Shown in pieces: positions 1 through 8,947 of a stretch of DNA of 64,000 bases (position 1 is the first letter of the stretch; each line of letters begins with the position of its first letter). The stretch is taken from assembly GCF_900156815.1 (NCBI RefSeq), contig NZ_FTOT01000002.1, positions 558,001 through 622,000 of the forward strand. The letters run 5' to 3'. The position numbers were made by a program, and so were the translations under genes. The notes under the pieces are model-generated. The model was not told the DNA's origin, made no database searches, and saw nothing but the letters and a program-made list of their open reading frames with translations. Source of the stretch: Gemmobacter megaterium. GTDB taxonomy: Bacteria; Pseudomonadota; Alphaproteobacteria; Rhodobacterales; Rhodobacteraceae.

Positions 1-101
1 ACAAAGCCGAAGCCCCGGCGGGGCGCCGCACATTCAGGAAAAGCGTGGCGCCGCTGCGTGCGGGCTGGGCAATCCGGCGGGTTCCGGGCTAGGCTGGTCC
101 C

Positions 102-575
102 ATGTCGGACATCGCCTCCCGCCCCTTTGCACCTGATGACTTTGCGGCTTGCCTGTCGATCTTCGACAGCAATGTGCCGCCTTTTTTCGATCCCTCGGAA
201 CGACCGGAGTTCTGCGCGTTCCTGCACGGCATCACGGCAGATCGCACCCCCTATCTGGTCCTGCTGCGCAATGGCATTGTGGTCGGCTGTGGCGGGCTGA
301 TCATAGATGCCGATGCCCGGCAAGCGACATTGTGCTGGGGCATGATCCACCGTGCCTGCCACGGCGCCGGGCTGGGAACCGCCCTGACGAGGGAACGGCT
401 TGGGCTTGCTGCCGCATTGCCGCAGGTGGACGAGGTGGTTCTGGCCACCAGCCAGCACACACAGCAGTTTTATGCGGGGTTCGGCTTCGGCCTGCGGTCC
501 GTCGCCCCCAACGGCTTTGGCGCGGGGCTTGACCGTTGGGATATGGCCCTGCGCCTGCGCCCGGCACGGCGCTGA
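102..575 (+). CDS. GNAT family N-acetyltransferase
   Basis: A 157-residue single-domain protein of normal length for a GNAT acetyltransferase, which moves an acetyl group from acetyl-CoA to an amine. The acetyl-CoA loop is visible as HGAGLGTAL near residues 87-95, followed by a helix and a late beta strand with the FYAGFGF pattern typical of the C-terminal half of these enzymes. The substrate cannot be read from the sequence. It stands alone and converges on the SDR gene at 596. The family assignment is good, the specific function unknown. Confidence 0.85.
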   Translation: MSDIASRPFAPDDFAACLSIFDSNVPPFFDPSERPEFCAFLHGITADRTPYLVLLRNGIVVGCGGLIIDADARQATLCWGMIHRACHGAGLGTALTRERLGLAAALPQVDEVVLATSQHTQQFYAGFGFGLRSVAPNGFGAGLDRWDMALRLRPARR

Positions 576-595
576 TCACGCCACCGCCGACACGG

Positions 596-1327
596 TCATA
601 CGTGCTGCGCGCCATTCACCTCGATCTCGGTTCCCGAGATATAGCTCGATTGCTCCGAACACAGGAACCAGATCGCATCCGCGACCTCGCTTGGCTGGCC
701 CAGGCGGCGCATCGGCAATGCTTCGACGATCTTGTCGGTGCCGGGCGACAGGATCGAGGTTTCCACCTCTCCCGGCGCGATGGCATTGACCCGCACGCCC
801 AGCGGCCCGAAGTCATGCGCCATCTCCCGCGTCAACGCGGCCAGCGCGGCCTTGGACGTGGCATAGGCCGCTCCGGCAAAGGGATGGACCCGGCTGCCCG
901 CGATCGAGGTGACATTGACGACCGCCCCCTTGGCGGCCGAAAGTTCGTCCTTCAGCCCGCGCGCCAGCACGACGGGGGCAAAGAAATTGACGTGGAACAC
1001 CTGCCCCCAGGTCCGCAGGTCGGTATCCAGCGTCCCCAGCCGCGCGCCCCCCGCGCCCTTGGGCGAGATCCCGGCATTGTTCACCAGCGCATGAACCCTG
1101 CCGCCGACCTTGGCCTTGATGGTTTCAATGGCGGCGATGGTCTTTTCCGGGTCCACAAGATCAAGCTGGATGTGGTTTTCCTCTCCTCCCGGCCAGGGAC
1201 AGCGCGCATCGAAGGGCTGGCGCGAACAGGTCAGCACGCGCCATCCTTCTGCCGAGAACCGCTTGACCGTGGCGTGGCCAATCCCGCGCGAGGCGCCGGT
1301 CAGGACAAGGGTTTTCTGTTCGGGCAT
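596..1327 (-). CDS. SDR family NAD(P)-dependent oxidoreductase
   Basis: A 243-residue classical short-chain dehydrogenase/reductase. The dinucleotide motif TGASRGIG lies at residues 10-17, NNAG at 83-86, the catalytic Ser at 141 and the YATSK motif with Tyr155 and Lys159. The C-terminal [13 protein letters not shown] follows the usual family ending. Substrate and cofactor preference are not evident. The gene is divergent from argB, with about 137 bases between the two starts, and overlaps no neighbour, so it is probably a single-gene unit. Confidence 0.9.
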   Translation of the reverse strand: MPEQKTLVLTGASRGIGHATVKRFSAEGWRVLTCSRQPFDARCPWPGGEENHIQLDLVDPEKTIAAIETIKAKVGGRVHALVNNAGISPKGAGGARLGTLDTDLRTWGQVFHVNFFAPVVLARGLKDELSAAKGAVVNVTSIAGSRVHPFAGAAYATSKAALAALTREMAHDFGPLGVRVNAIAPGEVETSILSPGTDKIVEALPMRRLGQPSEVADAIWFLCSEQSSYISGTEIEVNGAQHV

Positions 1328-1464
1328 TCACGCCTCCGCTGCTGTGGTCCCAAGGTAAGCTGCGGGCGGGAAAAGGCAAGGGTGCCGGATCACCCGCCCT
1401 TGGCAGACGCGGCGCAAGCGGTTACGAAACGGCACCCATCCACTGTGCCCCGACCGGAGGCCCC

Positions 1465-2361
1465 ATGAAAAAGCAGCTTGCCATGACGCGCGATCCCGCC
1501 GCCACCGCAAAGACCCTGTCCGAGGCCCTGCCCTATCTGCAACGCTATGCCGGCGCCATCGTGGTGGTGAAGTTCGGCGGCAATGCCATGGGAGACGAGG
1601 CTGCAATGGCCGAATTCGCCCGCGACATCGTGCTGATGCGCCAGGTGGGGGTCAATCCCGTCGTGGTGCATGGCGGCGGACCGATGATCAACGATCTGCT
1701 GGCCCGGCTGGGGATCAAGTCGGAATTCGTGCGCGGCAAGCGCGTGACCGACAAGGCCACGGTCGAGGTGGTGGAAATGGTGCTCACCGGCCTTGTGAAC
1801 AAGCGCATCGTCCAGGCCATCATGGACGAAGGCGGCCGCGCCGTCGGCCTGTCCGGCAAGGACGACGACATGATGGTCTGCGAGGCGGACGACCCCGAAC
1901 TGGGCTTTGTCGGCAAGCCGGTGGAAATGAACGTCCAGGTGCTGCGCGATCTGTTCAGCGCGGGCATCATTCCCGTGGTGGCCCCCGTGGCCACCGGGAT
2001 GAACGAGAACGAGACCTTCAACGTCAACGGCGACACCGCCGCCGGTGCCATTGCCGGGGCGCTCAAGGCCGATCGCCTGTTGCTGCTGACGGATGTTGCA
2101 GGCGTCAAGAACGCCGCCGGCGAGGTGATGACCCAACTCACCCCCGAGGAGGTCCGCCAGATGACCGATGACGGCGTGATTGCCGGCGGCATGATCCCGA
2201 AGACCGAAACCGCGCTGGCCGCGCTGGATCAGGGCGTGCGCGCCGTGGTCATCCTGGACGGGCGCGTCCCGAATGCCTGCCTGCTGGAACTGTTCACCGA
2301 TCAGGGCGCAGGCAGCATGATCCGCACCACCGAGCCGCGCGTGAAACCGCGCGAGGCGTGA
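1465..2361 (+). CDS. argB: Acetylglutamate kinase
   Basis: A 298-residue amino-acid kinase that phosphorylates N-acetyl-L-glutamate in arginine synthesis. The N-terminal [11 protein letters not shown] and [10 protein letters not shown] loops (nucleotide and substrate binding), a central [16 protein letters not shown] and the C-terminal [14 protein letters not shown] segment are all hallmarks of ArgB. The start has a GGAGG ribosome site at 1456-1460. Its stop overlaps the GTG start of the next gene by 4 bases, so three genes (argB, Fe-S protein, phosphatase) look translationally coupled. Confidence 0.96.
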   Translation: MKKQLAMTRDPAATAKTLSEALPYLQRYAGAIVVVKFGGNAMGDEAAMAEFARDIVLMRQVGVNPVVVHGGGPMINDLLARLGIKSEFVRGKRVTDKATVEVVEMVLTGLVNKRIVQAIMDEGGRAVGLSGKDDDMMVCEADDPELGFVGKPVEMNVQVLRDLFSAGIIPVVAPVATGMNENETFNVNGDTAAGAIAGALKADRLLLLTDVAGVKNAAGEVMTQLTPEEVRQMTDDGVIAGGMIPKTETALAALDQGVRAVVILDGRVPNACLLELFTDQGAGSMIRTTEPRVKPREA

Positions 2362-3002
2362 GCCTGGGCGACATCTCCGCACGGCTGGCCGCGCATCGGC
2401 TGGCCGTGTTCGGCGGTTTCCATCCCGGCCCGGACGACGGGGCGCCGCCCGGCACCCGCACCTTGCTGCTGATCGGCCCGGACGAGCCGGGATTCTGGCC
2501 TCGGTTCACCGCCGATCCCGAATGGCAGGACGGCCGCCCCGACCCGATGGACCGCTGGTCGCGCCGGGTGATCGGTCGCATCGCCTGTGATCTGGCGGCC
2601 AAGGCGGTGTTCCCGTTTGGCGGCCCGCCCTTTGCCCCGTTCTACCGCTGGGCGCTGGCCAGCGGGCGGGCCTGGGCCAGCCCGGTGCATCTGCTGGTGC
2701 ATGACAGGGCCGGGCTGATGGTCAGTTATCGCGGCGCATTGGCGCTGAAACGGCACCTCGATCTGCCGCCGCCGCCGCCCTGCCCCTGCGATGGCTGCCC
2801 CCGCCCCTGCCTGTCCGCCTGCCCCGCCACCGCGTTGACCGGCGCAGGGTACGACGTGCCCGCCTGCCGGACCTGGCTGGCAGCCTCTGGCACCGACTGT
2901 CTTGCCGCAGGCTGCCAGGTGAGACGGGCCTGTCCAGTTGCCCAAAGCTATGGCAGGGTGGAGTCGCAATCCGCCTATCACATGAGCATGTTTCATAAAT
3001 GA
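2358..3002 (+). CDS. Cysteine-rich ferredoxin-like Fe-S protein
   Basis: A 214-residue protein with a GTG start overlapping the argB stop. The C-terminal third has two cysteine clusters, [15 protein letters not shown] near 154-168 and a later stretch with spaced Cys ending RRACPV. These are arranged like a two [4Fe-4S] ferredoxin module and recall the Fe-S part of QueG-like proteins, but the cobalamin domain is absent. The N-terminal 150 residues have no motif I can name. A redox role is inferred from the cysteines only; coupling to argB is common in this family of bacteria but does not show function. Confidence 0.7.
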   Translation: MSLGDISARLAAHRLAVFGGFHPGPDDGAPPGTRTLLLIGPDEPGFWPRFTADPEWQDGRPDPMDRWSRRVIGRIACDLAAKAVFPFGGPPFAPFYRWALASGRAWASPVHLLVHDRAGLMVSYRGALALKRHLDLPPPPPCPCDGCPRPCLSACPATALTGAGYDVPACRTWLAASGTDCLAAGCQVRRACPVAQSYGRVESQSAYHMSMFHK

Positions 3003-3508
3003 GCACCCTTCGTCTGATTCTGACCCGCCACGCCAAATCCAGTTGGGATGATCCCACCGTCGCAGACCACGACCGCCCGCTGAATGCGCGCGGCATCCGG
3101 GCGGCGGGGTTGATCGGGGGCTGGCTGGCCTCGCGCGGGGATGTGCCGGGGGAAGTGTTGTGCTCTGATGCTGCCCGCACCCGCGAAACCTGGGAGCGGA
3201 TCGCTCCCCATCTGCCCGGCACGCCGGAGGCCACGCTGAAACCCGCGCTGTACCATGCCGGGCCCGACGTGATGCTTGCTGTGCTGCGCAGCGCCACCGC
3301 GCCCGTGGTCATGATGCTGGGCCACAACCCCGGCATCGCGGAATTTGCCGAACGCCTGCTGGCCCGCGCCCCGGCCGACCCCGAGTTCCGCCGCTATCCC
3401 AGCGGCGCCACCCTGGTGGCCACCTTCGAGGCCGCGCGCTGGCAGGATGTCGCTTTCGGCACCGGGTCGGTGCTGGATTTCGTGGCACCGCGCAGCCTCG
3501 AAGGCTGA
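2999..3508 (+). CDS. SixA-like histidine phosphatase
   Basis: A 169-residue histidine phosphatase. The RHG-type catalytic motif appears as LTRHAKSSWDD near residue 8-18 (His10 as phospho-acceptor) and the second catalytic His sits in MMLGHNPGIAEFAE. The form RHAKS plus a short length matches SixA phosphohistidine phosphatases rather than phosphoglycerate mutases. The ATG overlaps the preceding stop by 4 bases (ATGA), making it the third gene of the argB transcript. The substrate is not known. Confidence 0.85.
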   Translation: MSTLRLILTRHAKSSWDDPTVADHDRPLNARGIRAAGLIGGWLASRGDVPGEVLCSDAARTRETWERIAPHLPGTPEATLKPALYHAGPDVMLAVLRSATAPVVMMLGHNPGIAEFAERLLARAPADPEFRRYPSGATLVATFEAARWQDVAFGTGSVLDFVAPRSLEG

Positions 3509-3541
3509 TCCGTTCACGCCCGATCACGATTTCCCGAGGTT

Positions 3542-3597
3542 TTCTCTGGACACGCCCCGCTCTGCCCCACAAAGAGGCAAGTGGGGAAACCAGAGAA
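3542..3597 (+). other. Nested hairpin in the leader of the SARP regulator
   Basis: Two nested inverted repeats lie just upstream of the regulator at 3616: TTCTCTGG (3542-3549) pairs with CCAGAGAA (3590-3597), and inside it CCCCAC (3565-3570) pairs with GTGGGG (3581-3586). There is no U-tract, so it is not a convincing terminator of the phosphatase gene. It could be an operator or a structured 5' leader. Confidence 0.4.
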
Positions 3598-3615
3598 GAC
3601 ACGAGAGGACGGCAG

Positions 3616-5613
3616 ATGGCGGGCGACCCTGGCCAGGCCGGCACCGACGGCGCCCTGCTGCGTCTGTCGCTACTGGGTGGGTGTGACATCGCGGGGGCCG
3701 ACGGGCAATCGCTGCATCTTGCATCCCGCAAGGCCAAGGCGGTGCTGGCGGTGCTGGCCCTGTCTGACGGCATGGCTCTGGGCCGCGACCGGCTTTGTGG
3801 TCTGCTCTGGGCCGAAGCGGCCGAAGATCAGGCCCGCGCCTCGCTTCGTCAATGCCTCAAGCTGATCCGCCAGGCCCTGGGCGCACAGGCAGAGCCGGTC
3901 ATCAAGGCCGACCGGCTGACCATGGCGCTTGATCGTGCGGGCGTCGATCTTGACGTGACGCGCCTGCTGGACCGCCTGGCCAAGGCCGACCTGACCGATC
4001 CCGCGCTTTTGCAGCCGATGCTGCACGAAAGCCTGCTTGCAGGGTTCGACGGCATCGACCCCGGCTTTGATGCCTGGCTGGCCGTGTGGCGCGAAACGCT
4101 GCGCCGCCGTGTGCAGGCGGTGCTGGAAACCGCCATGACCGCCGATCCGTCCAGCGAGCGCCAGGAACAGGCGGCCCAGGCGCTGCTCGCCCTCGATCCC
4201 GCGCATGAGCCCGCCTTGCGCGCCCTGATGCGCCACCGTGCCGGGCGCGGCGACCGCGCGGGCGCCCTGCGCGAGTTCGAGACCTTCCGCGCCCGCCTGC
4301 TGGCCGACTATGACGCCGAACCCGATTCCGACACGCTGGATCTGCACGCCACCCTCAGGGACGACACGCCCCGCCCGGTGCAGGCAGCTGCCCAGCCCAT
4401 GCCCGCACCAGCCCCCGCAGGCAGCGTCACCGTGATCGCAGTTGCGGAAACGCTGTCGGGCGATACCGAGGCGGATGCGGCCTGCCGGTCCTTTGGATTG
4501 GCGCTGCGCGGAATGCTGGCACGGTTCCGCCACTGGACGGTGATCGCGGCCCCGCCCGACGCCGAACCCGCCCTGCCCCCCGGCAGCCATGTGCTGCGTC
4601 TGACCCCCCTGCCCAGTGCGGGCGGCTTGTCGCTCTCGGTCGTTCTGGCAGGCGCCGGGCCGCAGGGCGCGACGATCTGGACCCAGATGGCCGACATCTC
4701 CACCGCCCGCACAATGGCCAGCCAGGAAGCGGTCTTGCGCGGCATCTGCGGGGCGCTGGATGTCTACCTGTCACAGGCCCGCCTGTCGCAGTTGCGCCTG
4801 CGCGAGCCGCACAGCCTGAACGCGCTTGAAAAATGGATGCGCGGCCAACAGTTGATGGACCAATGGGATCCGACCGCTGACAGCCGGGCCGAAACCATGT
4901 TTCTCGAAGCGATCCACGCCTGGCCCGATCACCCGACGCTGCTGGCCAATCTGGCCGATCTCTACAACTCACGCCACATCGTCTATCCCGGTGTGCGTCG
5001 CCGCCCCGAGCTGGAACGCAAGGCGATGCAGCTTGCACGCCGCGCCGTCGCGCTCGATCCGCTGGATCCGCGCTGCCACGTCACGCTGGGCTGGTCGCTG
5101 GCCATGGCCGGGCGCTTTGAACAGGCCGGACACAGCTTTCTGCGCGGGCACGAACTGAATCCGGCAGACCCCGCCATCGCCATGTCTGCGGCCCACGGCA
5201 TGGGGGTGCTCGACCGGCTTTCGGATTCGCTACGCCTGTGCAAGGCAGCCTTCGACTGCCACCCCGCCCCGCCCTGGACCTTCTGGGGCTTTGAATCCAA
5301 CCTGCTGTTCCTGGCGGGAGAGTATGACGGCGCCGTGCGCTCTGCCGATCGTTCGGGCGAGGTCAAGGCCAATATCCTCGGCTGGAAATGCGCGGCCCTT
5401 GGTATGCTGGGCGACCCTCGGGCACGGGGCGACGCGCAGGAATTCCTTGACCGCATCCGCGAGGCATGGACCGCCGACAGCCCACCGACCGATGCCGAGG
5501 CGATTTCCTGGTTCGTCGATATCTTCCCCTTCGCCCGCCCCGCCCAACGCGCCCATCTGTGCGAAGGTCTGTCCCGCGCGGGTTTGCCGGTGCCGGATAG
5601 CGCGGCACGTTAG
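3616..5613 (+). CDS. SARP/BTAD transcriptional activator with TPR C-terminus
   Basis: A 665-residue regulator. Residues about 15-90 form an OmpR-type winged helix of the SARP class (LSLLGGCDI, then [14 protein letters not shown] and RDRLCGLLWAEAAEDQARASLRQ). Residues about 95-245 are the all-helical BTAD domain. After a proline/alanine linker (250-275) comes an alpha/beta region resembling the TolB-N-like part of CadC-type regulators, then TPR-like helices from about 395 to the end. SARP proteins usually activate secondary-metabolite clusters. It sits beside the YcaO/peroxidase genes and converges on them, so it is the obvious candidate regulator. No receiver or membrane segment is present. 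Confidence 0.85.
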   Translation: MAGDPGQAGTDGALLRLSLLGGCDIAGADGQSLHLASRKAKAVLAVLALSDGMALGRDRLCGLLWAEAAEDQARASLRQCLKLIRQALGAQAEPVIKADRLTMALDRAGVDLDVTRLLDRLAKADLTDPALLQPMLHESLLAGFDGIDPGFDAWLAVWRETLRRRVQAVLETAMTADPSSERQEQAAQALLALDPAHEPALRALMRHRAGRGDRAGALREFETFRARLLADYDAEPDSDTLDLHATLRDDTPRPVQAAAQPMPAPAPAGSVTVIAVAETLSGDTEADAACRSFGLALRGMLARFRHWTVIAAPPDAEPALPPGSHVLRLTPLPSAGGLSLSVVLAGAGPQGATIWTQMADISTARTMASQEAVLRGICGALDVYLSQARLSQLRLREPHSLNALEKWMRGQQLMDQWDPTADSRAETMFLEAIHAWPDHPTLLANLADLYNSRHIVYPGVRRRPELERKAMQLARRAVALDPLDPRCHVTLGWSLAMAGRFEQAGHSFLRGHELNPADPAIAMSAAHGMGVLDRLSDSLRLCKAAFDCHPAPPWTFWGFESNLLFLAGEYDGAVRSADRSGEVKANILGWKCAALGMLGDPRARGDAQEFLDRIREAWTADSPPTDAEAISWFVDIFPFARPAQRAHLCEGLSRAGLPVPDSAAR

Positions 5614-5738
5614 GCCGTGCCGTGCCAGGCTGGCGCGCGCACCCCTGACTCTGATCCGATTGTTTCGCGGGATGAATTGGCCTGAATGGCCAAGATTGGG
5701 GCAGTCGCCCGCCCATCCAAGGCAGCAGATGCAACCGA

Positions 5739-5774
5739 AACCGCCCGGCATCCCTTGCGGGATACCGGGCGGTT
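5739..5774. terminator. Strong hairpin between convergent genes
   Basis: Left arm 5739-5754 and right arm 5759-5774 pair over 16 positions with one mismatch around a TTGC loop. It lies in the 302-base gap between the SARP gene and the converging small gene at 5916, and could terminate either strand, although no U-tract follows. Nothing else coding was seen in 5614-5915. Confidence 0.5.
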
Positions 5775-5915
5775 GCCCCAGGGCGGGGAGGGGAGCCACA
5801 CCCATCCCCGAGGCGATGGCCGTCGGGGCGCGCCTGCCCCTTGGCCTAATGAATAGATGAAAATGTCTGCCTGAAATGGCACCCGCCGCTGGGGACGGCG
5901 GTGTTCCGGGCCTGC

Positions 5916-6395
5916 CTAGCGACAGTAGTTGAGCGTGTAATCGCCCACCCGGAATTCATAAAACTGCTCTTCGGTCAGGCCCGCGTTGCCCTCGACCCAT
6001 TCCTTGTATTGCGGCGGCAACGGGTAATCGCCACCCGGCTGACGGAACCGGCACACCGCCGCCAAGGCCATTTCGGGGCTGGGATACATCGCGATGAAGG
6101 TCTTGGCCGGACGCGGCTCGAACCGGATCGCCCAATCCGCCGGAACGGGAATGCCCAGATCGTCCAGCACCTCGCGCATCACCGGCTCCGGCACTGCTGC
6201 CGGGTCCAACTCGCCCAGCGCCAGTTTCAGGATCAGACGGCCAAAGCGGGCAAAGGCATGGGAATCCGGCACCTGCATCAGCAGCGACGGGTCGGCTTGC
6301 GTACAATCCAGCGCATAGTCCTGCGAGAGAATCTCGATGACCTGTTCCTTGGTCAGCGGGGCGGGCGGGGCGTTGTTTTCCTGTTGGTCGTTCAT
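5916..6395 (-). CDS. Hypothetical protein with nitrile-hydratase-leader-like segment
   Basis: A 159-residue soluble protein. The start at 6395 is chosen over upstream in-frame codons because AAGGA lies about 8 bases before it. Residues 70-109 (VMREVLDDLGIPVPADWAI, then FEPRPAKTFIAMYPS) follow the pattern seen in NHLP leader peptides of RiPP precursors: an LGI-x-x-P turn, a strand rich in charged and hydrophobic residues, then a P-x-K-T strand ending in P. The C-terminal 50 residues hold only Cys115 and Cys158 and no obvious core. It is the last gene of the amidase/peroxidase operon. It may be a modified substrate of the nearby YcaO protein, or an unrelated small subunit; I cannot decide. Confidence 0.6.
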   Translation of the reverse strand: MNDQQENNAPPAPLTKEQVIEILSQDYALDCTQADPSLLMQVPDSHAFARFGRLILKLALGELDPAAVPEPVMREVLDDLGIPVPADWAIRFEPRPAKTFIAMYPSPEMALAAVCRFRQPGGDYPLPPQYKEWVEGNAGLTEEQFYEFRVGDYTLNYCR

Positions 6396-6481
6396 ACGTG
6401 CATCCTTCCGTTTCGCGCCTTGTTTGTGCGTTGCATGTGCAACGGGCATCCGGGCGGCGCGTGCCCGGTGCTACTGTTCGG

Positions 6482-8161
6482 TCATCCTGCGGCAAAATCC
6501 ACAAGTTCAGGCATCGTGGCGGGCATACCGGGCCCGGACGGGTAAAGTTCGCGCCACAACAGGGCGGCAGCGTCATCAAGGCTGGCCTCGCCGCCAAAAC
6601 CGGGATCGGCCAGCGCCGCGGCAAAGGTTTCGGCCACAACCAGACCGCCGACCGGCCCCAGCCGCTCTCCCGCCCCGAAATGCCGGGCTTCGGCCAGAAT
6701 GTAGAAGAACAACGGTGTACGCTGCGACAGAAAGCCGATGTCGGCCTCTGTCACACAGCGTTCCCCGATACAGCCCGCCGTGCGCCCAGTCCGCAGGATA
6801 TGGTCCAGTGCCGCCTGCGGCAGCACCTCAGTCGGGGCAATCTTGCCTGCCTGAACCAGATGCCGCGCCAACGCCTGTCCGGTTGGCAGCCGCGCCATCA
6901 GCCCCTTGGCCATGGTTCGCCACCCCAGCCCCAGACGATGCCCGGCCAGACCGGGCAGATCGGCGGGCGGCGCGACGCGGGTCGCCGCATGGCGGCGCAG
7001 CGGCTCGGCAATGGTGGGACCAAGCGGGCGGGCGCGGTTCATGCGCGGATTGGCCGCCTGCCCTGTCAATGGATCGAAGAACAGCGACCAGTCGATCACC
7101 CAGGTGTCATCGGCAGGCAGATCGCGGGTCGGATGCAGGCCGAAAAAATCCATCAACCGCTCCAGCCGGGCCGGACCCGACGGGCCGGACCCGGAATGCA
7201 CCGCGCTGAACTCATAAACCGGCTGCACCATCGCGTGCCCAAAGCGCAGCACCGCCAGCGCCGCCTCCAGCCCCACGGGACCGGCGGTGGCAGGGGTCGC
7301 CAGCCGGGCCAGCGCGGATGGCGGCAACAGACGCGGCAGAAAATCCCCGCGCAGGATCTGGCGGTAGATCGCGGTCAACATGCAGCGCGCCGCCTCGAAG
7401 GGGCGGGCGAACAGCCGGTTGTGCGCCCGTCCCGATGCCGCATGATCCTGCGCCGCATCATACAGGCGGTTGTGCGTCTTCATCAGCAACACGACCAGTT
7501 GGCTGACGATCAGGTTGTCGGCATTACGTGTATCGGCCAGCAAAGGGTCGAACCGCGTGTCGCCGGGGGCTGCCCCCAGTTCGGGGCCCAGTGGCAGGCG
7601 GGGAATGTCCTCTTGCCGGGTCGGATGGCCGCGTAGTGCCGGATCGCCGCTGCTGTCACGCATCCAGCCCAGCCGGAACCGGGCCCGATGCTCGGTCGCG
7701 TCCGTCGGCTCGAAAAAGGCCGGGCTTCCAGCGGGGCCGCCACCGTAAAGCGATGCCAGATCCAGCGCCGCGCTCTGGATGTTGCCGAACTGGCGGCGCG
7801 GCAGGTTGCGGTCCAGCGTGGTGCGGAAACTGGCGGTATTGACCAGATCATGGATGGCGAACTGCGCAAGATAGGTATAGCCCGCCGGCAGATCGCCCAG
7901 GCTGCCCGTCAGCTTCAGCGCGCCGACATGCATCTGCGTCGACAACCGCGCAAGCATGTCCAGCAGTTCGGGCAGCGCGACACCGGTCGCAGGATCGTCC
8001 AGCAGATCTTCGGGGGCATAGTCGAACATCGGCTCATAGCGGTCAAAGCCCGGCAAGGGCTCTGCCCGCGATGCAGGCGGCTGCGCGGCAAGACGCAGCC
8101 ATTCCTGAAAGACCAGATCGAATCCCTGCCCGTGGCGCATTGTGTGTTCCGTTTCCTTCAC
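6482..8161 (-). CDS. Animal-type haem peroxidase
   Basis: A 559-residue member of the animal haem peroxidase superfamily. The distal haem motif is LAQFAIHDLV, with Gln100 and His104; NADNLIVSQ and MKTHNRLYD (about 213-234) match the conserved helix before the proximal site; the proximal His309 lies in LRFGHAMVQP. No signal peptide or membrane segment is visible, so it is predicted cytoplasmic or exported without a signal. It would oxidise an organic or halide substrate with peroxide. The GTG at 8161 overlaps the stop of the amidase-fold gene (GTGA); ATG at 8140 is an alternative start. The operon partners suggest a role in tailoring or defence. Confidence 0.85.
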   Translation of the reverse strand: MKETEHTMRHGQGFDLVFQEWLRLAAQPPASRAEPLPGFDRYEPMFDYAPEDLLDDPATGVALPELLDMLARLSTQMHVGALKLTGSLGDLPAGYTYLAQFAIHDLVNTASFRTTLDRNLPRRQFGNIQSAALDLASLYGGGPAGSPAFFEPTDATEHRARFRLGWMRDSSGDPALRGHPTRQEDIPRLPLGPELGAAPGDTRFDPLLADTRNADNLIVSQLVVLLMKTHNRLYDAAQDHAASGRAHNRLFARPFEAARCMLTAIYRQILRGDFLPRLLPPSALARLATPATAGPVGLEAALAVLRFGHAMVQPVYEFSAVHSGSGPSGPARLERLMDFFGLHPTRDLPADDTWVIDWSLFFDPLTGQAANPRMNRARPLGPTIAEPLRRHAATRVAPPADLPGLAGHRLGLGWRTMAKGLMARLPTGQALARHLVQAGKIAPTEVLPQAALDHILRTGRTAGCIGERCVTEADIGFLSQRTPLFFYILAEARHFGAGERLGPVGGLVVAETFAAALADPGFGGEASLDDAAALLWRELYPSGPGMPATMPELVDFAAG

Positions 8162-8838
8162 ATCGTCCGCAGCGTCGCTTCCGGCGGCGCGGGACTATCC
8201 AACAGCACAAGCGGCGTTGCGCGGGCGACCAGCACGGGCAGATCGGCCGGCGGAACCCCCACCACCAGATGCCGCACCCGCCCCCAGTCCAGCAACGACG
8301 CCGGACAGGCAGGATCAATCTCCGACCGGCAAATGACCTGACCCAACGCAGGGTAACGCGCCCACAGGTGGCGTATCAACTGCGCCAAGGCCAGGGTCTG
8401 CCACCCCGATGGGGCGACATCGGGCGCCTGCGGGCTGGCGGCAACAAGGACCGACAGGGTGACATGGTTCAGGCGCGGCTTGCCGCCTGCAAGGGCCGGA
8501 TGCGCCAGTCGGGCGGGAAGATGCCGCGCCGCGCGCCCCTCGGGCGCCGCGGCCCACAGGAACCGGCCATGCTGATCCTCGCCCTCTGCGGGGATGATCC
8601 AGTGCCAACTGGCCCGCCCGGCCTGCATCAGCGCCAACGCCTGATCGGTTCCCGTGCTGCGCGCGCAATGCACCACCAGCGCCTCGACCCCGAACACAGG
8701 ATCCCCGGCCTGACGCAGGGTTGACTGCTTCCAGACCGAGCGGATACCGGGATAGGCCTCGACGGCCACGGGCGCACTCAGCGGGCGCTGCGCGGCGGGA
8801 AGGGAAAACTGGCGGACACTCACACGGCTCATGTACAT
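8158..8838 (-). CDS. Degenerate amidase_2-fold (PGRP/T7-lysozyme-like) protein
   Basis: A 226-residue protein whose middle follows the zinc amidase_2 fold: VEALVVHCARS (His57, as in T7 lysozyme), WHWIIP (77-83), LNHVTLSVLVA (123-133), a helix ending ARYPALGQVICRSEID, and PACPASLLDW (Cys178). In active amidases the segment before the C-terminal Asp/Cys ligand carries a His; here it is Arg171. Two of three zinc ligands remain, so the protein is probably not a normal peptidoglycan amidase. It may be a binding protein or have altered chemistry. It is the first gene of the minus operon and overlaps the peroxidase start. AAAGG lies 6-7 bases before the ATG at 8838. Confidence 0.6.
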   Translation of the reverse strand: MYMSRVSVRQFSLPAAQRPLSAPVAVEAYPGIRSVWKQSTLRQAGDPVFGVEALVVHCARSTGTDQALALMQAGRASWHWIIPAEGEDQHGRFLWAAAPEGRAARHLPARLAHPALAGGKPRLNHVTLSVLVAASPQAPDVAPSGWQTLALAQLIRHLWARYPALGQVICRSEIDPACPASLLDWGRVRHLVVGVPPADLPVLVARATPLVLLDSPAPPEATLRTM

Positions 8839-8905
8839 ATCGGGCCTTTCACGGGGCGGAACACCGGATCACCATCCGGCACCGGAACTGCGATTCGCAT
8901 AGGTC

Positions 8906-8927
8906 GCGTGATTGCAGCGTGATTGCA
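8906..8927. promoter_or_regulatory. 11-bp tandem repeat in divergent promoter
   Basis: GCGTGATTGCA occurs twice head-to-tail (8906-8916 and 8917-8927) in the 109-base gap between the minus operon start (8838) and the YcaO start (8948). SARP regulators are known to bind direct repeats with an 11-bp period, so this is a candidate binding site for the regulator at 3616. A GCGAAT hexamer about 8 bases downstream on the minus strand (8893-8898) could be the -10 of the minus operon. The repeat is observed; the binding is inferred. Confidence 0.55.
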
Positions 8928-8947
8928 CGACAGCACAGGAGCAGCGG

